From: Sphingobacteriales bacterium | GTDB lineage: Bacteria > Bacteroidota > Bacteroidia > Chitinophagales > UBA2359 | Direction: 5' to 3' | Length of the DNA stretch: 64,000 bases | Assembly: GCA_016706405.1 (NCBI GenBank) | Contig: JADJJT010000001.1 | Span: forward strand, 1,491,501 to 1,555,500 | Shown: positions 56,554-64,000 of the stretch, one piece after another | Position numbering within the stretch: the stretch's first letter is position 1 | Layout of the letters: every line of letters begins with the position of its first letter | Made by a program: the position numbers and the translations under genes | Notes under the pieces: model-generated | Seen by the model: only the letters and a program-made list of their open reading frames with translations | The model's database searches: none | Told to the model about the DNA's origin: nothing

Positions 56554-57249
56554 TTAAATACCTTTTACGGATTTAAGGTCAATTTGAATACCCGGACTCA
56601 TTGTGCTAGCCATAAACAAGCTTTTAAAGTAAGTACCTTTGGCTGTAGAGGGCTTCATCCGGCTAATAGTGGAAATTAACTCAGTAGCATTTTCAACGAT
56701 TTGTTGTGGGGTAAAGGACACACGCCCTACGGACGCATGAATTATTCCAAACTTATCGATACGGAAAGAGATTTTACCTTTTTTTACTTCGGTAACTGCG
56801 GTGCTTACATCGGGGGTAACGGTTCCGGTACGGGGGTTTGGCATTAAGCCACGTGGGCCTAAAACGCGACCAAGTTTACCAACTTTAGCCATTACGTCGG
56901 GGGTTGCAATAATAATATCAATATCAAGCCATCCACCGTTCATTTTTTCGATGTATTCATCAAGCCCCACGTAGTCAGCGCCTGCTGCTTTGGCTTCGTT
57001 TTCTTTGTCGGGATTACAAAGCACCAATACCTTTTTTGTTTTACCAGTACCGTTTGGAAGCGTTACGGCACCGCGTAAAGACTGGTCGGGTTTGCGGGGG
57101 TCAAGGCCAAGGCGGATATGCACATCTACCGAAGCATCAAATTTGGTATAATTTATCTCTTTTAATAATTTAGAGGCATCTTCAATGCTATACAACTTGT
57201 TATTGTCCACTTGACTGACAACTTGTTTTTGTTTTTTGGTAAGTTTCAT
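56554..57249 (-). CDS. rplA: 50S ribosomal protein L1
   Basis: A 231-residue protein of the L1 stalk that helps eject deacylated tRNA. GAVTLPNGTGKTKKVLV, GLMPNPRTGTVT and GKISFRIDKFGIIHASVG are the family motifs. In E. coli L1 binds its own mRNA; here a 158-base spacer upstream, after rplK, could carry such a site, but I do not see a convincing L1-binding fold. Confidence 0.97.
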   Translation of the reverse strand: MKLTKKQKQVVSQVDNNKLYSIEDASKLLKEINYTKFDASVDVHIRLGLDPRKPDQSLRGAVTLPNGTGKTKKVLVLCNPDKENEAKAAGADYVGLDEYIEKMNGGWLDIDIIIATPDVMAKVGKLGRVLGPRGLMPNPRTGTVTPDVSTAVTEVKKGKISFRIDKFGIIHASVGRVSFTPQQIVENATELISTISRMKPSTAKGTYFKSLFMASTMSPGIQIDLKSVKGI

Positions 57250-57407
57250 ATTACATCTTGTTTTATAATTTTGCCGGTTTTACATAAAGCTTTAAGTAAA
57301 CGATATGTTCTGCCGGGTCATTTATGTGTTATAGCTGGTGGATATAAAGTGTATGTTATTTAAGTAACTTAAAATAATATTTATTTGTAAAAAAGTAGCA
57401 GCTTAGT

Positions 57408-57848
57408 TTATTGCCAAGGTGGGGTGCCATCAACATTTAAGCCCATACTGCGGGCCGTGCCAGCCACCATACTCATAGCCGATTCAATGGTAAAGGCGTT
57501 AAGGTCGGGCATTTTAAGTTCGGCAATTTGGCGCACTTGCTCCCAAGTTACTTTACCTACTTTTTTACGGTTTGGTTCAGCCGATCCGGACTGTAATTTA
57601 GCAGCATCTTTAAGTAGAATAGCGGCAGGTGGAGTTTTAATGATAAACTCAAACGACTTATCTTTATATATGGTTATAAGGCAAGGCAAAACTTGCCCAA
57701 TTTTATCTTGTGTCCGAGCGTTAAACTCTTTACAAAAGCCCATAATATTTACCCCTTTCGAGCCTAATGCAGGGCCAATAGGGGGAGATGGGTTAGCTTG
57801 CCCACCTTTAACTTGAAGTCGAACTATGTATTCAATTTGTTTTGCCAT
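57408..57848 (-). CDS. rplK: 50S ribosomal protein L11
   Basis: A 146-residue protein of the GTPase-associated centre. The proline-rich N-terminal loop GGQANPSPPIGPALGSKGVNI and GTARSMGLNVDGTP near the C-terminus identify it. It starts 26 bases after nusG and is part of the nusG-rplK-rplA-rplJ-rplL run. Confidence 0.97.
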   Translation of the reverse strand: MAKQIEYIVRLQVKGGQANPSPPIGPALGSKGVNIMGFCKEFNARTQDKIGQVLPCLITIYKDKSFEFIIKTPPAAILLKDAAKLQSGSAEPNRKKVGKVTWEQVRQIAELKMPDLNAFTIESAMSMVAGTARSMGLNVDGTPPWQ

Positions 57849-57874
57849 AATCTTGGTAAATATGGTATATTTTG

Positions 57875-58477
57875 TTAGGCTTGCTTTTCAACCTGTATAA
57901 AATTAAGTTCAACAGGTGTTCGGCGGCCAAATATTTTAACAATTACTTTTAATTTTTTCTTTTCGTTATTAATTTCTTCGATGACGCCATTAAAATCGTT
58001 AAAAGGCCCGTCAATAATTTTAACTGTTTCGCCAATTAAAAATGGTTCAACGCTTACTGTTTCTCCGCTTTCTTCCATCTCATCTACTTTGCCTAAAATA
58101 CGGTTAATTTCGGCCTTTCGCAACGGAACTGGTGTATCTTTACCTAAAAAACTGATGACACCTGTTATAGCAGTAATGGTAGAAACTATGTCAGAGTTTA
58201 GTTTTTTTTCTACTGCTTCAACCAACATATATCCCGGATAAAAATTGCGCTCTTTTATTGTTTTTTTACCGTTTTTAATTTGATACACCTTTTCAGTCGG
58301 TGTTACTACCTGTTTAATAATATCCTCCCACTTCGAGCGTTTTACTTCCAACTCAATATATTCGCGCACTTTGCGCTCTTTGCCACTAATTACCCTAAGC
58401 ACGTACCATTTTGTATCTGAACTTTGCTCATTTAATAATGAGTCGTGTTCTTTTACGTGTGTAGTATTATCTTCCAT
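57875..58477 (-). CDS. nusG: Transcription elongation/antitermination factor NusG
   Basis: A 200-residue factor that binds RNA polymerase and coordinates elongation with Rho or ribosomes. The NGN domain (KWYVLRVISGKERKVREYIE, about 24-43, and NFYPGYMLVEA) and the C-terminal KOW domain (IIDGPFNDFNGVIEEINNEK) are complete. An acidic N-terminal extension of about 22 residues (MEDNTTHVKEHDSLLNEQSS) precedes the NGN domain, as in several Bacteroidota. Confidence 0.96.
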   Translation of the reverse strand: MEDNTTHVKEHDSLLNEQSSDTKWYVLRVISGKERKVREYIELEVKRSKWEDIIKQVVTPTEKVYQIKNGKKTIKERNFYPGYMLVEAVEKKLNSDIVSTITAITGVISFLGKDTPVPLRKAEINRILGKVDEMEESGETVSVEPFLIGETVKIIDGPFNDFNGVIEEINNEKKKLKVIVKIFGRRTPVELNFIQVEKQA

Positions 58478-58546
58478 TATTTATTTTATACTTAGACTTA
58501 CAAATTTATTTTCCGGAAATTCAACAAGTAAAAAATCAATTACTTA

Positions 58547-58768
58547 TTAGCTAAATATTTGATAAATATAGTGCAAGATACCTTCGAAAAATTTATTTTC
58601 CGGATTGGCACCAAAAATAAAATCTACTAAAAAAACATAACCGGTTAAAATTGCTGTGGTTACCAGCACTAAGCGGGTATGCACAAACAATTCGTCCCAT
58701 GTTGGCCAAGTAACGCGCTCGCGCAGTTCAATAGCGGTTTCTTGTATATATTGCTTTACTTTATCCAT
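58547..58768 (-). CDS. secE: Preprotein translocase subunit SecE
   Basis: A 73-residue single-span membrane protein that clamps SecY. The amphipathic QYIQETAIELRERVTWPTWD and the transmembrane segment LVLVTTAILTGYVFLVDFIF are the minimal SecE form common in this phylum. It sits between tRNA-Trp and nusG. Confidence 0.95.
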   Translation of the reverse strand: MDKVKQYIQETAIELRERVTWPTWDELFVHTRLVLVTTAILTGYVFLVDFIFGANPENKFFEGILHYIYQIFS

Positions 58769-58801
58769 TGCAAAATAAGCGTAAATGGTTAGTTAGGTTA
58801 G

Positions 58802-58874
58802 CACGGGCGGAAGGGTTCGAACCCACGACCTACGGTTTTGGAGACCGTCGCTCTACCAGCTGAGCTACACCCGT
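58802..58874 (-). tRNA. tRNA-Trp (CCA)
   Basis: A 73-nt cloverleaf on the minus strand: acceptor ACGGGTG/CGCCCGT, D arm GCTCAGCTGGTAGAGC, anticodon arm ACGGT-CTCCAAA-ACCGT with anticodon CCA, T loop TTCGAAC, discriminator G. No CCA encoded. Lies between tuf and secE as in most Bacteroidota. Confidence 0.97.
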
Positions 58875-58956
58875 AAATTAATTAAATTATGAACAAATAG
58901 TTTTACAGACAAACAGTTTGTTTTTTTGTTGTTATTTAGTTTCTTATTTTAAAGAC

Positions 58957-59016
58957 AGCAAATAAGACTTTATTGTTTAAAGTATGACTTAAAACAAAAC
59001 TAAAGCCTTATTTGCT
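58957..59016 (-). other. Long imperfect hairpin between tuf and tRNA-Trp
   Basis: AGCAAATAAGACTTTA (58957-58972) pairs with TAAAGCCTTATTTGCT (59001-59016), and the interior continues with TTGTTTAAAGT/ACTTAAAACAA. That gives about 27 pairs with few mismatches and a 3-base loop. It could be an RNase III processing site or a partial terminator behind tuf. The U-tract after it on the minus strand is weak. Confidence 0.6.
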
Positions 59017-59160
59017 AATATCTTTAATGGCATTTTGCATTACATTGTTACATTAGTAGGTATATCAGAGCGGCAGATGAATAAAATACTATTTAAAACA
59101 TTTAAACCATTGCCTTTTTTGCTTGCCCGCTTGTTTATAACACTGTTTTGCTTTATTTGT

Positions 59161-60357
59161 TTACTTTAAAATTTCGGTTACCTGGCCAGCACCTACGGTA
59201 CGACCACCTTCGCGGATAGCAAAACGCAAGCCTTTTTCAAGAGCTATGGGGTAAATAAGTTCTACCTCAATGGTTACGTTATCGCCGGGCATTACCATTT
59301 CAACGCCTTCAGCCAATTTAATTGTACCGGTTACGTCAGTTGTCCGGAAGAAAAACTGTGGGCGATACTCGTTAAAGAACGGTGTATGGCGGCCCCCCTC
59401 TTCTTTGCTTAGTACGTAAACTTCAGCTTTAAAATGGGTGTGTGGGTTAACCGAACCAGGTTTGCAAATTACCATGCCCCTGCGAATATCTTCTTTGTCT
59501 ATACCACGCAACAACAAACCTACGTTATCGCCGGCTTCGCCGCGGTCTAATATTTTACGGAACATTTCAACTCCGGTACAAGTTGAAGTTAGTTTTTTAG
59601 CATCGATGGGGCGTAAGCCGATAATATCTACACCTTCGCCAGTTTTAACTACGCCGCGTTCAATTTTGCCGGTAGCAACTGTGCCACGGCCAGTAATTGA
59701 AAATACGTCTTCAACGGGCATCAAGAAGGGTTTGTCAACGTCGCGCACGGGCAACGGAATCCAAGTGTCAACAGCATTCATTAGTTCCATTACTTGGGCT
59801 TCGCCTTCTGGGTCGGCGTTAAGGGCTTTAAGAGCCGAGCCTTTAATAATTGGAATATTGTCGCCATCGAACTCATAGAAGCTCAATAGTTCACGCATTT
59901 CCATTTCTACTAATTCTAACAATTCGGGGTCATCAACAAGGTCAACTTTGTTCATAAACACCACCAATTGAGGCACGCCTACCTGGCGGGCTAATAGAAT
60001 GTGTTCGCGGGTTTGTGGCATAGGGCCATCAGTAGCAGCAACCACCAAAATAGCGCCGTCCATTTGGGCAGCACCAGTTACCATGTTTTTAACGTAGTCG
60101 GCGTGGCCGGGACAATCTACGTGTGCATAGTGGCGGTTTTCGGTTTGGTATTCAACGTGGGCAGTATTAATAGTGATACCACGTTCTTTTTCTTCGGGGG
60201 CCGAGTCAATAGAGTCGTAAGAACGCAACTCAGAAAGACCCTTGCGGCCTAAAACCAATGTAATAGCGGCGGTAAGGGTGGTTTTGCCATGGTCAACGTG
60301 GCCAATGGTGCCAATATTAACGTGGGGTTTACTCCTTACAAAATTCTCTTTAGCCAT
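59161..60357 (-). CDS. tuf: Elongation factor Tu
   Basis: A 398-residue GTPase that delivers aminoacyl-tRNA to the ribosome. GHVDHGKTTL (P-loop, about 18-27), RGITINTAHVEY (switch I), DCPGHADYVKNM (switch II), NKVD and GSALKAL are all intact. The C-terminal barrel ends AIREGGRTVGAGQVTEIL. It lies between tRNA-Thr(GGU) and tRNA-Trp, so the mRNA probably also contains tRNAs. Confidence 0.98.
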   Translation of the reverse strand: MAKENFVRSKPHVNIGTIGHVDHGKTTLTAAITLVLGRKGLSELRSYDSIDSAPEEKERGITINTAHVEYQTENRHYAHVDCPGHADYVKNMVTGAAQMDGAILVVAATDGPMPQTREHILLARQVGVPQLVVFMNKVDLVDDPELLELVEMEMRELLSFYEFDGDNIPIIKGSALKALNADPEGEAQVMELMNAVDTWIPLPVRDVDKPFLMPVEDVFSITGRGTVATGKIERGVVKTGEGVDIIGLRPIDAKKLTSTCTGVEMFRKILDRGEAGDNVGLLLRGIDKEDIRRGMVICKPGSVNPHTHFKAEVYVLSKEEGGRHTPFFNEYRPQFFFRTTDVTGTIKLAEGVEMVMPGDNVTIEVELIYPIALEKGLRFAIREGGRTVGAGQVTEILK

Positions 60358-60406
60358 GAGAAGAAACGATGTACAAGTTTGAAGTTAATAATAAAAATAA
60401 TAAAAG

Positions 60407-60478
<72 letters not shown>

Positions 60479-60505
60479 TTAAATAATTAAATACCAAAGT
60501 ATTTG

Positions 60506-60578
60506 AGCGGAAGACGAGGTTCGAACCCGCGACCCTCAGCTTGGAAGGCTGATGCTCTACCAACTGAGCTACTTCCGC
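60506..60578 (-). tRNA. tRNA-Gly (UCC)
   Basis: A 73-nt cloverleaf on the minus strand: acceptor GCGGAAG/CTTCCGC, anticodon arm TCAGC-CTTCCAA-GCTGA with anticodon UCC, T loop TTCGAAC, discriminator T. Confidence 0.96.
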
Positions 60579-60785
60579 ATAGTTAATAAATTAATTAACT
60601 AATAAAATTATTAGTTAAGTTGGTTTGTTTTTGTTGTTGTTGTTTATGTTAGCTGTACCAGATTGTATTATGTGTTACGCTGCCACTGTTGCTCTTAGGG
60701 ATATCCAATAAAACGATACAAGTTTGCCTGCAAAATAATTAATTAACTACCTATTGCATGGGCAAAGCGATCAAAAATACTAGAG

Positions 60786-60868
60786 TGGGGGGAGAAGGAT
60801 TCGAACCTTCGAAGTCGAGCGACAGCAGATTTACAGTCTGCCCCAGTTGGCCACTTTGGTATCCCCCC
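60786..60868 (-). tRNA. tRNA-Tyr (GUA)
   Basis: An 83-nt class-II tRNA on the minus strand: acceptor GGGGGGA/TCCCCCC, anticodon arm GCAGA-CTGTAAA-TCTGC with anticodon GUA, long variable arm with GTCGCTCGACTTC, T loop TTCGAAT, discriminator A. Confidence 0.96.
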
Positions 60869-60908
60869 TCAATAAAACATTAAAGTCAAAGTACAACTAA
60901 CAAAAACG

Positions 60909-60981
60909 AGCCAATGGAGGGACTCGAACCCCCGACCTGCTGATTACAAATCAGCAGCTCTACCAACTGAGCTACATTGGC
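60909..60981 (-). tRNA. tRNA-Thr (UGU)
   Basis: A 73-nt cloverleaf on the minus strand: acceptor GCCAATG/CATTGGC, anticodon arm GCTGA-TTTGTAA-TCAGC with anticodon UGU, T loop TTCGAGT, discriminator T. First gene of the tRNA-tuf unit. Confidence 0.96.
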
Positions 60982-61036
60982 AAAAAAAACACTATTTGAG
61001 TAGGCACTTAGCAATAAGTGTTTTTCAAATGGTGTG

Positions 61037-61067
61037 CAAAGGTACGGTTATTTTTTTATCCGGCCAA
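61037..61067 (-). promoter_or_regulatory. Strong Bacteroidota promoter of the tRNA-tuf unit
   Basis: On the minus strand TTGG (TTG at 61065-61067) and TACCTTTG (61037-61044) are 20 bases apart, a near-consensus promoter. Transcription would begin about 50 bases before tRNA-Thr(UGU) and cover the four tRNAs and tuf. It sits just downstream of the hpf stop. Confidence 0.78.
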
Positions 61068-61087
61068 CTATATTCGAAATTTTTTTT

Positions 61088-61390
61088 TTAATGTTGATGT
61101 AATTTTTCTTTGTACTTTGTAAGTTGCCTTTTAGCATGTTCAACTACTACATCGCAAGCTTCTTCAAAACTTAGGCAAGTTTCGGTAGTTACAATGGTGT
61201 TTCCGGGCAAGTGCAGCTTAAGAGTTAGCGTTTTATCGCGTACTATGTGTTTTTTACCTTCTAAACTCAAATAAACATCAGCATCAATAATTTGCTCAAA
61301 ATAATGTGCTAATTTGCCAACTTTTTGCTCAACATAATCAAGCAGTTTTACATCGGTTTTAAACTCGTGGGCATGAAAGTTAATTTGCAT
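61088..61390 (-). CDS. hpf: Ribosome hibernation promoting factor, short form
   Basis: A 100-residue protein of the HPF/RaiA family that occupies the decoding centre of idle ribosomes: MQINFHAHEFKTDVKLLDYV, ADVYLSLEGKKH, LHLPGNTIVTTET and AKRQLTKYKEKLHQH. It lacks the C-terminal dimerisation domain of long HPF, so it is the short form. It follows the xer gene by 58 bases and is probably cotranscribed with it. Confidence 0.9.
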   Translation of the reverse strand: MQINFHAHEFKTDVKLLDYVEQKVGKLAHYFEQIIDADVYLSLEGKKHIVRDKTLTLKLHLPGNTIVTTETCLSFEEACDVVVEHAKRQLTKYKEKLHQH

Positions 61391-61448
61391 ACATTACAAA
61401 ATTAAATCGTGAACAATATGATTTATATAAATAACAAAGGCTTACGGG

Positions 61449-62393
61449 TTAGCCCTCGCCTTTTGGATGTGCTTTTTGGTAAACTTGTTTTAATTTTTCG
61501 ATGGTGTTGTGGGTGTAAACCTGTGTTGATGCTAACGAACTATGGCCAAGTAAATCTTTTATGGCATTTAGGTCGCCGCCTTGGTCTAACAGGTGTGTGG
61601 CAGTTGTATGGCGTATAGTATGGGGGCTACGATGTTTTTGAGTGGTTATATAGTTAAGGTACTTCCTTACAATCCGGTAAACATATTCGGGATATATTGA
61701 GTTCCCCAAATTTGTTAAAAAAAGTGAGTGGTCGGCACTGTCTTTAAAACGCTCATTTCGCACATATAGTATATAATGTTGCAGGGCTTGACTTAGTCTT
61801 TGGCTTATGGGTATGTTGCGCTGCTTGTTTCGTTTGCCGTTAATATGCAAAATACCGTTTGCCGCATCTAAATCGGTTATTTTTAGCTGGGTTAGTTCGC
61901 TGCGCCTTATGCCAGTTGCATATAAAAGGTCTAATATTAAATACTCGGTTTGACCTTTAAAATTAGGGGCAAAAAAGTCGGTACTGGCATCAAATAATTG
62001 TTCCATGCGTGGTTGCTCTATCCAGGCAGGCAGTTGTTGAGGTTTTTTGGGTGTTTTTACTGACTGTGCAGGATTTACCGGACAATTATGCCGTTTTTGT
62101 AAATACCAATACAATGCCTTTATACTTGATAATTTACGAGCTACGCTTGCCGGATGGTAACCTTGCGCCATTAACCTGGCCAACCAACTGCGTATGTGCT
62201 TGGGTGTAATTTGTTCGGGATTAATAGTGTTGGCTGCATTATCCGGAAATTTTCCGGAAATAAAAACCATAAATTGCTTCAAATCATTTTGATAGGCAAT
62301 AAGGGTGTGAGCCGAAAATCTTTTCTCTTTTTCCAAATAAATTAAAAAACCACCTAACAAATTAAACAAACTTGCGTCTTTGCTCATAAACAA
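61449..62393 (-). CDS. xerC: Tyrosine recombinase XerC/XerD-type
   Basis: A 314-residue tyrosine recombinase for chromosome-dimer resolution. The N-terminal SAM-like domain spans about 10-110. The catalytic set is complete: Arg in GIRRSEL (about 170), Lys in INGKRNKQR, HTIRH (His and Arg), LGHSSL (His) and the nucleophile in STQVYTHNT. The start could be either of two nearby ATGs (MFM). It sits upstream of hpf, an arrangement typical of the phylum, which favours XerC as the name; a xerD label cannot be excluded. Confidence 0.87.
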   Translation of the reverse strand: MFMSKDASLFNLLGGFLIYLEKEKRFSAHTLIAYQNDLKQFMVFISGKFPDNAANTINPEQITPKHIRSWLARLMAQGYHPASVARKLSSIKALYWYLQKRHNCPVNPAQSVKTPKKPQQLPAWIEQPRMEQLFDASTDFFAPNFKGQTEYLILDLLYATGIRRSELTQLKITDLDAANGILHINGKRNKQRNIPISQRLSQALQHYILYVRNERFKDSADHSLFLTNLGNSIYPEYVYRIVRKYLNYITTQKHRSPHTIRHTTATHLLDQGGDLNAIKDLLGHSSLASTQVYTHNTIEKLKQVYQKAHPKGEG

Positions 62394-62449
62394 CGTAATT
62401 TACCTGCGCAATGTAGGGCAGATATTTGAAACTACCAAAAAAAATTACT

Positions 62450-63694
62450 ATGCCTAACCAAACACAACAAAATTTAGACTTAACCGTTCCCGAAAAACCT
62501 TTTCAGCTACCCGGATTAGAATTAGCAGTTTTATTAACTCAAGCCAGCTCGTTCATTCGTGTCAATGAGGCTCGAAACCAATTTAACGTATCCGGAAAAA
62601 ATTATAATGTTGCCGTTATTGACACCGGTATCAACCCAAACCACGTTGATTTTACCGGAAGAATTATCACACAAAAAAACTTCACCGCCGACAACAACGC
62701 CAACCCAAACGATGCTACCGACGGGCATGGCCATGGTACAAATGTAAGTGGTATAGCCGTAGCAAATGGCGTTCATATTGGCATTGCGCCACAAGCGGGC
62801 ATTATACCCATAAAGACCTTTGCAAATGACGGTGGTTCAAACACTGTAATACTTACCAATGCCTTACAATGGGTGCTCGATAATTACAAAAAATACAATA
62901 TATCTGTTGTCAATTTATCGTTAGGCGCTAAGGGTAGTAATCTTACACATGAAAATGACTATTTAAACGAACCTGTAACACAAATAATTAAAAAATTAGC
63001 CCAAAAACGGGTGGTTTGTGTTATAGCCGCCGGAAATAGCTTTTTTGACCTCCAAAGCAAACAGGGCATGGGCTACCCTGCCATAATTAAAGAGTGTATT
63101 AGCGTAGGTGCCGTTTACGACTCGGGCGGTATGGTGTATAAAATTGGTGGCACCGAAGCTAAAAGTGGCCCCGGACGCATTACCCCTTTTTCGCAAAGGC
63201 TGCATGAAAGCATCAATAAAGCCCACCGAACCGATATTTTTGCCCCCGGAGCGCCTATTACCTCGTCGGGCATTAAAACACCACAAAGCAGTTCAACACA
63301 ATCGGGCACCAGCCAAGCTACGCCAGTTGTTGCGGGTATGGTACTGCTTTTACAAGATTTTTACGGTCAAATTGCAAAAGCCGCCAATAACCAAGGCATT
63401 TTTACGAATCCCTTACCTTCGGTTAATTTATTGATAAGTTGTTTACGTGGCGGCGGTGTTGTAATTAATGACGGAGATGACGAAGTGGACAATGTACAAA
63501 ATACCGGACTTAATTTTATTCGCCTCGATGCCGTTGGCGCGCTAACCGCCATGCAAAACAGGTTTGCTATGTTTTTTTCGTCAAACCGAGACTTTCAAAG
63601 CAGCGAAGATTGTATTACCGAACGCGGCGGCGTTAAAACAAACTGCAATTTTGATTACACGTATCTGTTAGACGACGAGGTAGAACAAAATTAG
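62450..63694 (+). CDS. Subtilisin-family (S8) serine protease without visible signal peptide
   Basis: A 414-residue S8 protease. The catalytic triad is visible: Asp in AVIDTGINPNH (about 59-69), His in DGHGHGTNVSG (about 98-108) and Ser in SGTSQATPVVAG (about 285-296), with the oxyanion Asn in VIAAGNS. The N-terminus (MPNQTQQNLDLTVPEKPFQL) is polar and no signal peptide or T9SS domain exists, unlike the secreted proteases of this phylum. A TTG 24 bases earlier would only add MKLPKKIT, also not a signal. It is divergent from xerC with about 55 bases between the starts. A cytoplasmic or non-classically exported role is inferred. Confidence 0.87.
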   Translation: MPNQTQQNLDLTVPEKPFQLPGLELAVLLTQASSFIRVNEARNQFNVSGKNYNVAVIDTGINPNHVDFTGRIITQKNFTADNNANPNDATDGHGHGTNVSGIAVANGVHIGIAPQAGIIPIKTFANDGGSNTVILTNALQWVLDNYKKYNISVVNLSLGAKGSNLTHENDYLNEPVTQIIKKLAQKRVVCVIAAGNSFFDLQSKQGMGYPAIIKECISVGAVYDSGGMVYKIGGTEAKSGPGRITPFSQRLHESINKAHRTDIFAPGAPITSSGIKTPQSSSTQSGTSQATPVVAGMVLLLQDFYGQIAKAANNQGIFTNPLPSVNLLISCLRGGGVVINDGDDEVDNVQNTGLNFIRLDAVGALTAMQNRFAMFFSSNRDFQSSEDCITERGGVKTNCNFDYTYLLDDEVEQN

Positions 63695-63758
63695 CTGACA
63701 ACAGCTACAACAATACATTAATTTAATTTACCTCGATATCTTTTTCTCTTAAAAAACA

Positions 63759-63804
63759 GTAAAGGGGCACCTGTGTATCAACTACAAGTGCCCCTTTGTT
63801 TTTT
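63759..63804. terminator. Bidirectional rho-independent terminator
   Basis: AAAGGGGCAC (63761-63770) pairs perfectly with GTGCCCCTTT (63788-63797), loop 17 bases, then GTTTTTT. On the minus side the stem is followed by ACTGTTTTTTAAG. It serves the S8 protease (plus) and the dodecin gene (minus). Confidence 0.88.
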
Positions 63805-63887
63805 CCGGAATTTTGTTTCCTAAACTGACTTCAATCCGGAGCCGCAATATGGTAAACTATTGCTTGCTAACAACATTTTTTCAGGTG

Positions 63888-64000
63888 TTAATCTACCTCA
63901 AAAGTAATTTTTAAGGTTACGCGGTACTCGGTAATTTTGCCACTGCTTACTACTACGCTTTGGTCTTGCACGTATGCCGACTTTATGCCATGCACACTTT
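63888..64000 (-). CDS. Dodecin-family protein, C-terminal part (cut by window edge)
   Basis: On the minus strand the frame ending in TAA at 63888-63890 reads GIKSAYVQDQSVVV, then SSGKITEYRVTLKITFEVD. This is the conserved C-terminal half of dodecins, small flavin-binding proteins forming 12-mers that buffer free riboflavin or FMN (W/Y-V-x-DQ and KITEYRV-x-LK are the family pattern). The start lies beyond base 64000. About 37 of roughly 68 residues are seen. Confidence 0.82.
   Translation of the reverse strand, partial: SVHGIKSAYVQDQSVVVSSGKITEYRVTLKITFEVD

Noticed and set aside
62450..63694. Integrase-associated mobile island (xer gene next to protease)
   Set aside because: The recombinase is the core xer gene linked to hpf; no attachment-site duplication at the tRNA genes and no other mobile genes.

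Overview
The window comes from a member of the Bacteroidota. Three things point there. Seven proteins end in type IX secretion (T9SS) sorting domains. The core genes follow the order xer, hpf, tRNA genes, tuf, tRNA-Trp, secE, nusG, rplKAJL, rpoBC. Several upstream regions carry the phylum's TAnnTTTG promoter element, and families largely confined to the phylum occur (DUF3109, DUF3822, CHU_C-type C-termini). The base composition is moderately AT-rich. I cannot fix the genus; a Chitinophagales, Saprospirales or Sphingobacteriales-like lineage is plausible. There is no CRISPR array, prophage, intact insertion sequence or rRNA operon.

Layout. 1-4.3 kb: a secreted M4 (thermolysin-like) peptidase split by one frameshift and flanked by two nearly identical 210-bp direct repeats. 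4.3-17.2 kb: mostly housekeeping and metabolic genes (MoxR ATPase, dapA, a LuxE-like protein, a short asparaginase, an L,D-transpeptidase, PolX with a degraded polymerase site, a PAP2-like membrane protein, a YheT-type hydrolase, a DUF3109 protein, a lipoprotein, a VOC protein), ending in a tryptophanase-family gene with two frameshifts. 17.6-42.2 kb: a surface and secretion region with a seven-repeat beta-propeller protein, a 3113-residue T9SS type-B adhesin-like protein with 20 tandem 75-residue repeats, four other T9SS type-A clients, lipoproteins and an EnvC-like murein hydrolase activator, interleaved with lnt and a Mn-type superoxide dismutase. 42.5-46.3 kb: a metallo-beta-lactamase-fold hydrolase, ParA without an adjacent parB, and DUF4397 and DUF3822 proteins. 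46.4-62.4 kb, all on the minus strand: the transcription/translation cluster with five tRNA genes. 62.4-64 kb: a subtilisin-like protease and the C-terminal end of a dodecin gene cut by the window edge.

How the parts fit. Lipoproteins depend on Lnt for N-acylation. The T9SS clients are probably exported through Sec, passed through T9SS and anchored or released at the surface. The minus-strand cluster is probably driven by a strong promoter just upstream of the first tRNA-Thr and stops at a perfect 11-bp hairpin after rpoC.

Items most worth attention: a possible sigma-54-driven small RNA with a strong terminator in the convergent gap at 40.65-40.81 kb; PolX lacking all three catalytic aspartates while its PHP nuclease site is intact; the hexamer TCCGGA, which I count about 75 times where about 10 would be expected; and the three frameshifts in two otherwise well preserved genes.
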